The position numbers were made by a program, and so were the translations under genes. Source: Treponema sp. (GTDB taxonomy: Bacteria; Spirochaetota; Spirochaetia; Treponematales; Treponemataceae). From it: 58,122 nt of DNA. The stretch lies in the NCBI GenBank assembly GCA_024693715.1, contig JAILKS010000024.1, positions 1-58,122 of the forward strand. Reading direction: 5' to 3'. A model generated the notes under the pieces. It saw only the letters and a list, made by a program, of their open reading frames with translations. It ran no database searches and was not told the DNA's origin. Numbering within the stretch: position 1 is the stretch's first letter; each line of letters begins with the position of its first letter. Below are positions 35,575-44,800 of the stretch, in pieces.

Positions 35575-35820
35575 TTATTTACCTTCCTTAGTTTTTATTG
35601 CTGCTGCTATTGCAGCTACTACAGCACCATCGTCCTTTGAGACTTGTGCAGATCCATTCGCAGTTGTTTCTGAAGCAGATTTACTGTCAAGCTTTGTGAT
35701 GTGAACAAAAAAATGAAGTAATTTCATTGAACACATAAGAATGATAATAAACCCGAATACAACGCTAATACCAAGCAAAGTAAGTAATCCACTTTGTTCA
35801 AGCATTTCCGTGATAGTCAT
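35575..35820 (-). CDS. oadG: Oxaloacetate decarboxylase gamma subunit
   Basis: An 81-residue small membrane subunit. One membrane helix (about 13-37, LTLLGISVVFGFIIILMCSM) is followed by a polar C-terminal tail that in this family contacts the alpha subunit. Identified by size, topology and position as first gene of the oadGAB operon. AAAGGAA precedes the ATG. Confidence 0.85.
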   Translation of the reverse strand: MTITEMLEQSGLLTLLGISVVFGFIIILMCSMKLLHFFVHITKLDSKSASETTANGSAQVSKDDGAVVAAIAAAIKTKEGK

Positions 35821-35935
35821 ATTATTGTTCCTTTATAAAATTAGTCTGTTAAAAATCGAAAAATTCTTTCCCGATTTTACATTTTTTATAATAACGAAAA
35901 AAGAGATAAAATTCAATATTTCTGAAAAATTCTCC

Positions 35936-35968
35936 TTTTTTTAACTTTCTCGACAATATTATATATAG
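35936..35968 (+). promoter_or_regulatory. Conserved promoter element before the Rpn-family gene
   Basis: T7 then AACTTTCTCGACAATATTAT and ATATAG. Nearly identical to the element before ssb (29 of 32 positions). It leaves a short leader that contains AAGGAG. Confidence 0.6.
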
Positions 35969-35991
35969 AAAAATAAATAAGGAGTTTAAAT

Positions 35992-36975
35992 ATGGAAAAT
36001 GAAAATTCAATCATTCAACCTCAATACCCTGCTCAATTGTATACAAAACGTCCGAATCCCACGGCAATTCTAAGCCCTTTGTATGACTGTACATTTAAAG
36101 GTATTTTTACACAGGAAACAGAAGAATCATATCTTGCCCTGAAAAGCTTCATTTCGGCAATATTTAACCGGAAAATTTTAAATGTGTCGATTAAATCAAA
36201 TGAACCATATAGAGAATCAAAAAAACAGAAAAACATGATTTTTGATATTTGCGTAGAATTTGATGATGGTGAAATTATTGATATCGAAATGCAGGCCTGG
36301 GAACAGAATTATGATTATGGAATTCGTGCTGAAATACAGGCTGCAAGATTACTTACAAATAATGCAAGAAAAGGAAAAAAATGGGAATCACCGAAAATAT
36401 ATCAAATCTCAGTATTAAATTTTCATTATAAAAAAGATGACAAACATGAAATGAGATGGTATACTATGACCGATAATTCAGGAGAAAAGCTTTCAGAAAC
36501 ACTGAATGTAATCTTCATAGATTTAGTTTCAATCCGAAATAATTCCACAACAAAACCTGTTGAAAAACTTTCATCTCTTGAAAAGTGGGGTCTTTTCTTT
36601 TCTTATGTAGACCATGAAGATAAGAAAGACTATATAAATGAAATAATAAAAAGCGAGAAAGGAATTATGGCTGCAGACAGAATTGTTAAACATATGAGTA
36701 AAGCAGATTCAAACTGGTATATACAGAACTCTATTTACACAGCAGAATGTGATTATAATACAAAAATGGCAAACGCCGTTAAACAAGGAATACAACAAGG
36801 AATACAACAAGGAATACAACAAGGACTTGCAAAAGGGATTGAACAGGGATTACAGCAAAAAGCAATAGAAACAGCAGTAAACTTATTGGAAATACACATT
36901 ATTTCTGATGAACAGATTGCGCAGAGTACCGGACTGACGATAAAACAAGTCCAGGAATTAAAAAAAACTCTGTAA
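35992..36975 (+). CDS. Rpn-family PD-(D/E)XK nuclease (recombination-promoting nuclease/putative transposase)
   Basis: 327 residues. It starts with the family's LSPLYDCTFKGIFTQ. The nuclease core has IFDICVEFDDGEIIDIEMQA, the Asp...Glu-x-Gln catalytic signature, then YGIRAEIQAARLL and KIYQISVLNF. The C-terminal part carries a glutamine/glycine repeat (QGIQQGIQQGIQQGLAKG) encoded by a 12-bp tandem repeat, followed by a helical tail (IAQSTGLTIKQVQELKK) typical of the family. Rpn proteins promote RecA-independent recombination in E. coli and are often multicopy. AAGGAG precedes the ATG. A strong terminator follows. Confidence 0.87.
   Translation: MENENSIIQPQYPAQLYTKRPNPTAILSPLYDCTFKGIFTQETEESYLALKSFISAIFNRKILNVSIKSNEPYRESKKQKNMIFDICVEFDDGEIIDIEMQAWEQNYDYGIRAEIQAARLLTNNARKGKKWESPKIYQISVLNFHYKKDDKHEMRWYTMTDNSGEKLSETLNVIFIDLVSIRNNSTTKPVEKLSSLEKWGLFFSYVDHEDKKDYINEIIKSEKGIMAADRIVKHMSKADSNWYIQNSIYTAECDYNTKMANAVKQGIQQGIQQGIQQGLAKGIEQGLQQKAIETAVNLLEIHIISDEQIAQSTGLTIKQVQELKKTL
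36784..36819 (+). repeat. 12-bp tandem repeat inside the Rpn gene
   Basis: Three perfect copies of CAAGGAATACAA followed by a degenerate fourth. Each copy encodes Gln-Gly-Ile-Gln, so copy-number change keeps the frame. Confidence 0.9.
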
Positions 36976-37012
36976 ACTGAGACTATATTTTTATATGTGA
37001 CTTTATTATATG

Positions 37013-37041
37013 AAAAAGTCCGGCAAATTGCCGGACTTTTT
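37013..37041. terminator. Bidirectional terminator between the Rpn gene and the giant lipoprotein gene
   Basis: A near-perfect palindrome: AAAAAGTCCGGC, AAATT, then GCCGGACTTTTT. It has a G/C-rich core with A- and T-tracts on both sides, so it suits the two convergent genes. Confidence 0.9.
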
Positions 37042-37067
37042 GTTGTTGTTATGAATTATCAGGTACC

Positions 37068-40000
37068 TTATTTCATCTCTTTTATAACTTTATTTCCATT
37101 TCGGTACTCACAGTGCTTTTCGTAGAACGACATAGAACCATACCAGAAATTTGCATTTGCATTAATTGATATACTATGTCCTGGATACAAAGGTATTAAC
37201 CCTTTTGGAATTCCGGATACATAATTCTGCATTCCCCAGCACCATACGCTTGGCCCGTTTTGCGCTGCATCAGAAGGCATATCTCCGCGTAGTGGCTGTA
37301 AGTATGCTGCCTTGTTGATTTCCCAGGAAACCCAATACCAGGTATTTCCTGTGCTATTTGTCATTGCGCGAACCTTATCAAAGTCTGCCGTATCCCAGGA
37401 AACAGGGTATGAAGATATACTTACACCACCATTTGGTAAGTCAGAACCACGAACCCAGAGCTGTTTATAATCATTATTATTTCCAACATTTCCCACAGGA
37501 ACGTTTGTAAGAGTATAAACACTTCTATATGCGAATTCATATGCTGTTACATCTGTTGCACCAGATTTTTTTGCAGTTGCATTAATTCTATAAATGTAAC
37601 CACTAGTATTATTAGTAGAACCAATATCAAAAGGATAAGTTGTCTGTGTTGAATCTTGCGTAAGATTTAAAGCTTTTTTTGTAGATTTTGTGTTAGCTGC
37701 AGTAGTACTATTATTTGCAGTAAGTGATTCCTGAGCAATCTCCTGTCTATAAACTACACAGGTTACTGTAGCACCCGGTGTCTGGCAGTCTGCCTTTACT
37801 CCTGTCTGCAGCGGTTGTGTGACTGTAGCACCTGTTGTTTCGCGCTTTTTGTTTACACGAACGACAGGAGCTTCAAGACCAGTATGACTTACACTTAAAG
37901 AATTTGATAAATCATTTGAATGGTTCTGATTATCTTTTGCTACTCCTGCAGCAATTGAAACAGAATATGAAGCACCCTTTACAGGAATTGCATAAGATTC
38001 ATTTAAGGTAATTACAAGTTTATTATTGTTTACAACTACTTTACTACTGTTTACAGGAATAATAACCTTATCTGCATCGGCAGTTTTCAAGGCTGCCACA
38101 AGAGATGTATTATTGGTTTCAATATCGTAATTCAAAACATATTTTTCTGTAAGGTCTGAATTACCATTTACATCAGAACCGTTTGTACCAAGAGTATAAT
38201 AATCAGAAAGAGATGAAGCTTTTGCCTTATAGTTAATAAACTTATCTTCGCTGATTACACTTGGTGCCTTATAGCCTGTTCCATGAGTAAGAGTGATGTT
38301 TCCAGAACCTTTTTTAATGCTTCTTGAGAAAGTAATAGTTAAAACATCGTTTCCATTAGTTTTAGAAAGAGCAACACTCTCAACAACCGGTTTTCCTGTA
38401 ACAATCTTAAGAGTTCTTCCGTCACTAAGATTTTTTCCGCTCGGAATCTTTCCTATAATGTAATCATTTACATTGTGTCCTGCCGCATCTGTAAAGCTTC
38501 CTGTTATTGCGTTTACATTAAGCGCATTGATGTCATCACCTTCTGCTACAACATAATCATAAATTAATTTTGTTGCCGCAGTATTTACATTTGCAGATCT
38601 GATTGTTGCAGTCTTTGAATTATTCAAAGTTAAAGTAGAGCCTGAAGCAACTTTTACGTTTCTTCTGAAGTTCAATACGATTGGAATTGTATTACCTGTT
38701 GTATATGTACCTGTAGGAAGCTCTGCAGAAACAGAGGTCAAAAGGTTACCGGCATCTATTGTAACTGTTTTTGCAACTGCAAGAGAACTTTCATTTCCTG
38801 CAGCATCGCTTTGTCTTGCTGTTACAGTATATGTACCGTTATTTTTCAGATTTACCGAACCGGTATAATTTGACCATGAAGCTCCGCCGTCTATAGAGTA
38901 CTGTTTCACAGTTGCATCTGAAGCAATGTTTGTAACCGTAAAGGTAATACCATTTGCATCATAAACATAGGCATTATTATCAAAACCGGAAATTACCGGC
39001 TGACCCGGAACTCCGGTATCAATAATTATTCCGGTAAGAGTTGCAGTTGAAACACCGGCAACAAGAGGATTTCCTGCAATATCTGTAATTCCAGTTCCTG
39101 TATAAGTTACACTTGATACACCTAAAGGATTTGCAGTATTACCGCTCTTAACTGAATAGGTCATCAAAACAGTTTTTGAACCAGTTACCTTAGCAGACAA
39201 GGTTGGGCTAGTAGCTGCATTTAATCCCAATTTTAAATTTGAAAGATTTGCTTCCGGAATCTCAACATCTTCATCAAATTCAATCTTTATGAAAATTGAA
39301 TCACCTGCCTTATAAGAGCCCTGAGATGTAATGGCAGAAATTGTCTTGATAGAAGGAGATTTTGTATCTATCTTTATAGAACGAGTTCCGCTTAATCTGT
39401 TTGCAGTAGAAGGCAGGGTAAGACTTGCCGTAGCACCGTCTGAATCTGTCCATGTACTTCCATTTTTATTTATTGCAGTTACATCAAGCTTATCTATATC
39501 ATCTCCGGCAGCAACAGTATATCTGAATTCATAAGTACTTGTTTCTGTATTTGCAGGACTGATACATGAAATTGTTTTCTTAGTTCCTGAAGCAGGTACA
39601 TTCAAGGTTAAAGTTGGTGTTCCACCTGTATATTTTACAGCCTTATTAAATTCGAGTGTAACAATAACTTCTTCACCAGCCTTATAAGAGCCGTCTCCGG
39701 ATTTTACCGAAGGATTATCACTAATAGTGCTTGAGATTCTTAAAAGTTCAGGAAGATTACTGCTTACAAAGAAATTATCATTAACCTTTTTAATATTTCC
39801 TGCGTAATCTGCAAACTGGGCATAAATAACGGCTGTAGTTGAATCTGCAGGAGTAATTTTACCTGTTGTCCATGTTCCGTTATTATTCACAGTTACAGAA
39901 ACATTACCGATTCCGTCTATATTAAGAGTAAGGCTTCCATGCTTAGTTTTATCTGACCATTTATCGGTAGAATTATCACCCCAGGTTCCGCTTATCTGGA

Positions 40001-41831
40001 TTTTATCTGTAATTGCATTTGAAGAATTTCTGTTATAAGGTTTGAGTTTCTTCGATACTGTAGTTGCAAAATTAAGGGTTTCTTTTTCCGAATTATCACT
40101 CTTAAAAACTACAAGCTTATCTATTGTAAGTCTAGGACCATCCGAATCGCCGGCATAAGAGAAAGAATCTATTTTTGCTTCGCCACCAGTATCTACAGCC
40201 ATTACTACAAACTGCTGTGTAATAAGCTTTTCAGTAGTTCCGTTGATTCCTAAATCAGAAAAAATATTAAGCTTACGGGCAAAAGTTCTTCTGTTATTTG
40301 CACCTGATGCTGAATTTAAATCTACCCAGAACATCTTGTTGCCATTTGCATCTGTTGCACTTTTTACACTGGAAGATACTTTATTCCATTGAGCATAAGT
40401 TTTATCGTAATACTTTATTAATTCAGAATCAGGAGTATTTTCACTTATTCTTACAATTTTGAGTGATGCTACACCACCGTCATCTTCAACGTAACCATTA
40501 ATTGTTATTTCACCAGATGCAGACCCAACCTCAACTAAAGATTTTGTCGTATCATCTGTAATTTTAATTACAGGAGGGTTTGTATCTCTTACACTTAAGT
40601 AACGTCTTACAGTTGATGCTTTCTTACCGTTTATGTCTTCACATTCAACTACTACATCAAAATCACAGACTCCACCAAGCGCATTTACAGACCACGCGTA
40701 ATATTTTGGTTTATCATTTAATGCATTACTTGTAGTATATGTATCTGTTTTATAAGGATTTGTACTTGTACCCTGATAAACCTTTACGGTAATTGACTTT
40801 AATCCGTCATCATCATAACACTGCCCCTGTAAAGCACTGCTTGGATATACGGCAATTCTGTCTGAAGAATTATCTCCTCCAAAGTTTGCGTTTATCCATG
40901 GAATATCAGCATCATTCCAGTAAGTAAACCAGCCCTGAACGTTATATTCTATATTTCCAGCCTGATCATGACTTTCTGTAACAAGTCGTACAGTTTTTCT
41001 GTTATGCTCATAACCTGATATATTTGAAAGATTAAAGTCTGCACTCCAGTTACGGATATTATCACCCTTTACTTCTTTCCAGGCAATTGAATTAGCTTTT
41101 AATACACCCGGCTCTTTTTCTGCATCAGAAATAACGGAAGAAGTTTTTTCATCAAGGTAGATAAAAAGACTGCTCAAACGTCCATCTTCCTTCTGAGAAC
41201 CTTTAACGGAAAAAGTCCCGTTCATTAAGTTTTCAATTACACTGTTATCCTTAAGATTATATTGAGCCGAATTTTCAGATGCATATGCACGTAAAGAAGG
41301 CTGAATAATAGATACCGCAGGAGAGTTCATATCTACTGTTACAGAACGTTCATCCTTTGAGTTTGGACTTTCGTTATTAAAGCAGTCATAAACCTGAGAT
41401 GTAATATTAAAATCAGTTCCTGTCGCAACAGTATCAGGGAAAGTGATTGAAAGATTCCAGTCAAGCTTTGTTTTTGAACCGCTTACGGTAGAATACTGAT
41501 TTTCATATTCATTCCACAACTGTGTAGAATAATCGTACCGTTCCCATTTCTTGTTTACTATCCTGAACTTATATGAATTAGAATCTGTCGGATTATCAAG
41601 AGGTTCAACAATAAGCTCAAGCCTGTCTATTTCTATATTATCTTCTGCCTTACCGGTTATTGAAAATGTCTTTAATATATAACCTGTTCTTTCAGGAGAA
41701 TTAACTGTAATAACAGGAGCTTTAATATCTACAGCTTTTCCAAGTCCTACTTCACAGGAAGTAAGAGAGAAAAGAACTCCAACCACAAAAATATTTAATA
41801 ATGCAAGTAATTTTTTCATTATATTTTTCAT
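37068..41831 (-). CDS. Giant multi-domain surface lipoprotein with Ig-like repeats (paralogue 1)
   Basis: 1587 residues. The signal peptide ends in FSLTSC (Cys26), and the mature start CEVGLG is followed by AVDIKAPVITVNSPERTGY. Four or more Ig-like beta-sandwich units follow (FSITGKAEDN, IKITDDTT, VNGYVEDDGG-type), then repeats of the form GSYKAGDxIxIxxxFxxxVxV (about 710, 860 and 1030) and a YSIDGGASWSNYTGSVNL unit. The C-terminal 200 residues are unlike the repeats and rich in Trp/Tyr/Asn (WYWVSWEINKAAYLQPLRGD). It is probably anchored to the outer membrane with an adhesive or structural role (inference). It starts 17 nt after its paralogue with AAGGAGGT before the ATG. Confidence 0.85.
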   Translation of the reverse strand: MKNIMKKLLALLNIFVVGVLFSLTSCEVGLGKAVDIKAPVITVNSPERTGYILKTFSITGKAEDNIEIDRLELIVEPLDNPTDSNSYKFRIVNKKWERYDYSTQLWNEYENQYSTVSGSKTKLDWNLSITFPDTVATGTDFNITSQVYDCFNNESPNSKDERSVTVDMNSPAVSIIQPSLRAYASENSAQYNLKDNSVIENLMNGTFSVKGSQKEDGRLSSLFIYLDEKTSSVISDAEKEPGVLKANSIAWKEVKGDNIRNWSADFNLSNISGYEHNRKTVRLVTESHDQAGNIEYNVQGWFTYWNDADIPWINANFGGDNSSDRIAVYPSSALQGQCYDDDGLKSITVKVYQGTSTNPYKTDTYTTSNALNDKPKYYAWSVNALGGVCDFDVVVECEDINGKKASTVRRYLSVRDTNPPVIKITDDTTKSLVEVGSASGEITINGYVEDDGGVASLKIVRISENTPDSELIKYYDKTYAQWNKVSSSVKSATDANGNKMFWVDLNSASGANNRRTFARKLNIFSDLGINGTTEKLITQQFVVMAVDTGGEAKIDSFSYAGDSDGPRLTIDKLVVFKSDNSEKETLNFATTVSKKLKPYNRNSSNAITDKIQISGTWGDNSTDKWSDKTKHGSLTLNIDGIGNVSVTVNNNGTWTTGKITPADSTTAVIYAQFADYAGNIKKVNDNFFVSSNLPELLRISSTISDNPSVKSGDGSYKAGEEVIVTLEFNKAVKYTGGTPTLTLNVPASGTKKTISCISPANTETSTYEFRYTVAAGDDIDKLDVTAINKNGSTWTDSDGATASLTLPSTANRLSGTRSIKIDTKSPSIKTISAITSQGSYKAGDSIFIKIEFDEDVEIPEANLSNLKLGLNAATSPTLSAKVTGSKTVLMTYSVKSGNTANPLGVSSVTYTGTGITDIAGNPLVAGVSTATLTGIIIDTGVPGQPVISGFDNNAYVYDANGITFTVTNIASDATVKQYSIDGGASWSNYTGSVNLKNNGTYTVTARQSDAAGNESSLAVAKTVTIDAGNLLTSVSAELPTGTYTTGNTIPIVLNFRRNVKVASGSTLTLNNSKTATIRSANVNTAATKLIYDYVVAEGDDINALNVNAITGSFTDAAGHNVNDYIIGKIPSGKNLSDGRTLKIVTGKPVVESVALSKTNGNDVLTITFSRSIKKGSGNITLTHGTGYKAPSVISEDKFINYKAKASSLSDYYTLGTNGSDVNGNSDLTEKYVLNYDIETNNTSLVAALKTADADKVIIPVNSSKVVVNNNKLVITLNESYAIPVKGASYSVSIAAGVAKDNQNHSNDLSNSLSVSHTGLEAPVVRVNKKRETTGATVTQPLQTGVKADCQTPGATVTCVVYRQEIAQESLTANNSTTAANTKSTKKALNLTQDSTQTTYPFDIGSTNNTSGYIYRINATAKKSGATDVTAYEFAYRSVYTLTNVPVGNVGNNNDYKQLWVRGSDLPNGGVSISSYPVSWDTADFDKVRAMTNSTGNTWYWVSWEINKAAYLQPLRGDMPSDAAQNGPSVWCWGMQNYVSGIPKGLIPLYPGHSISINANANFWYGSMSFYEKHCEYRNGNKVIKEMK

Positions 41832-41848
41832 ACTTTCTTACCTCCTTA

Positions 41849-44800
41849 TTACCAGTAATTCATTCCCGTTATGTAGGTTGCCCCGCCATAACTGTTCAAA
41901 GGATATACACGGGCGTGGTTCGTATTACAAAGCAGAATTGCCCAGTCCTTAGACATAATTTCGTAAGAAACAAACGCAAAGTTCCTTCGTGTATTACCAT
42001 CGACAGCATACATATTCTTAGAATATCGACCGGCATTTGTAGGGTCATTTGAATCGGTAGCGTCCTTCAGAGGGAAGCCGAATACACAAGCCTGACCGCC
42101 CGGAGCCGTACCTCCTTCCATGTTCACAATAGCCCTCTGACTTCCGGAAGTATAATAAACAATTGTCTTGAATACACCTTCGTAACCGTTTACAGAATCT
42201 GTATATCCAGACTTTGTAGCGTAAGCGGTGATATAATCCTTTCTGGCTGCAGTATAGTTACCGTCTCCAATGATTATATCTGCTCCTTGTGTATAAGATT
42301 GTGCACCTCGTTTATTAATAGCCGTAGTTGTAATATCATCCAAAACCTGTCTTGTATATTTGTTCTGACCATTAGTTGCAGCTATACCATCATTATTAAA
42401 TGTGTAGCTTGTTCCGCCCGCAGCATTATATGCAACACCCGCAGGAGCAGTGGTTGTCCATGCAGTACCGTTTATTCCAAGCTTAGAATACTTGATTGCA
42501 GCGCCCGGAGTTTCACAGTCAATTCTTGCACGAACATAACCTGTAGGAGCAATTGCGGCAGAAGTATTTGCGGCAGGATTAGCATTCTTATATTTACCCT
42601 GGTTTACGGTAATAGTTGTAAATGATCCGTCTGAATTAGGTTCTTTTGCACCCCATCCGTGAGTATAACGGTCTACACGAACAACTGGCTGAGCAACATT
42701 ATTACTCCAGAAAGAATAAGTATCTGTACTTCCTGAAACATTCATTCCCTTATAGAAGTTTTCTGCATCATCACGGAAGGCATTATCAGGAATAACAAGT
42801 TCCCATTCACGTCCGTCTTCAACTGCTTCTGCAAAGGTAATTTCAACTTTATTTCCGGTAATTGTAACATAATCAGAAGCAACATCTACCTTATGCTGGT
42901 GGTAGCCTACACTTTCAAGAGCTGCACGAATCTGAGCTACAGTTACATTAAATGTTCCAGTCTGTGTTCCGTCATTCAAGGCTGCAGAACCGTCATAAAG
43001 TCCAAGATCGTATGCAAGAACAAATTTTGTACTTGTATCAGGAATATAATATGAACCGTCTTTTATAAGTCCATGCGTTGTTCTTCTATAAGGGCCAACT
43101 TCAATACCTGTACGGCCATGCTTTAAATCATCACCGTCGCTTCCCATTTTTCTTACAATGGCCTTATTGGCTGCAGACATCTTATTATAGTACTTTAAGA
43201 ATTCTTCATTTGTCATTACAGCAGGAATTGCCCACTGGCCCTTACGCTGAAGGATAATGTAACCTGTTTCTTTAAATACGTTTTCGCTGAATGTCAACGT
43301 TACCTTAAAGTTAGCATTATTTGTTATAGTACTTATTCCGTTATTTGCCGGAGAATAGCTTGAAATTACAGGAGCAACACCGTCAAGAACAACACCCGTT
43401 CGTTTACCGCCGGCAGTCGAATTCAAAATCGTACAGTTTGCAGGAGTAAGTTTTGAAGGTGTAGTCGCAAATGCCGGTTTATTTCCATAAAGATCTGTAA
43501 CAGTGCTTGCAAAGGCAATTTCCTTTACTACAACACCATTAAAGAAATCTGAAGCGCCTACGGTATAGCTGAAGTTTAACTGTGAAGCTTTATTGCCCGA
43601 AGGAACCGTAACATTTACTGTTTTAGTTATAGAAGAATTTGCATTAGAAGCAAAGGTCAAAATCAAATCTGTGGCAGCACTTACGTTTATCTGTTCATTA
43701 AAGTCGATTGTAAAATTAATCGTACTTCCCGCACTGTAATATCCATCCGGTAAATCAATACCAAAGTTTGCAACTTCAGGGAACAAATTCTTTATAGAAA
43801 CAGTATATTTAGAAGAATTAGAAGATTTGTTTCCTGCCTTATCCTGCTGATAACTCATCAATTCATATGAACCGTTACCGAGAGATTCAGGGCTTGCCGC
43901 ATTATACTGTGACCATGAGATTCCACCATTTGTTGAGTAATATGCAGTAGCGTTTGCTTCAATATTACTGAGTGTTATATTTTTAGCTTCATTATATGTG
44001 CCGGCTGCAGGTGAAATAGAAGGTGCATTCGAAGGAGCAGTGTAATCAATTACAACCGATGAAGTTCCAGACTTACCGCCGGTAAGTGACAGTGAATTTC
44101 CAGGAGAATCCTTTATTAATCCAGTATTACTGAAGGCATAAGAAGCAGCCCATACAACTGTTCCCTGTGGATCTGAAGTTGTTACGACATGCTTGAATAC
44201 AATTTCATCTTCATTCCAGTTTTCAAAAGCAAAACTTACATTTGTACTATTTGCCTTTAATATAAGGGCTGGAGAACCTTCAATTCGTACAGGCTCTGAG
44301 AATTTAACTGTCGCACGAATTACTTTATCCTTTGTACAATAGTTGTTTCCGTCTGCGGCAGCAACCGTAATATTATTGATTTTTGGAGTAACACCATCAA
44401 GCTTGATTGTTTTTGTATCACTAAAGATAGAAACTCCGTTCATAGAAGTAAAGATGTTGTTTTCACCAAGTTCAGTTGCCTTAATTGTCGCATTGTCGGT
44501 AAGAACGTTATTGCTTACGATATCGAATCCGTCACAAAGAAGCTTGTTAGATTCAGCACCGTCAGGAACTGTAAACTTAAACTGCAGGGTATTTGAACCT
44601 GAACCGCTTTCATAAGTTGCAAATTTATAGTTTGTATCTGAGCTGTTATATTTCAAACGAAGCTTTGGAACTCCGCTGACCTTTACCTGTTTAGTGAAAG
44701 TTACTTTAAATCTGAGGATATCACCCTGTTTGTAAGTTCCTTCACCTTTGTCTATAGTAATTGCAACAGGAGCCGGGTTCGTACTTAAAATAACTGTGCG

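Noticed and set aside
35846..35858. Rex site before oadG
   Set aside because: Only one half-site (TGTTAA) is present; the second half does not match.
35846..35881. Hairpin AAAATCG/CGATTTT in the oadG leader
   Set aside because: Only 7 A/T-rich pairs with a 13-nt loop and a poor U-tract; not convincing as a riboswitch or terminator.
36784..36830. CRISPR-like array
   Set aside because: 12-bp direct tandem repeats without spacers inside a coding gene; no cas genes in the window.
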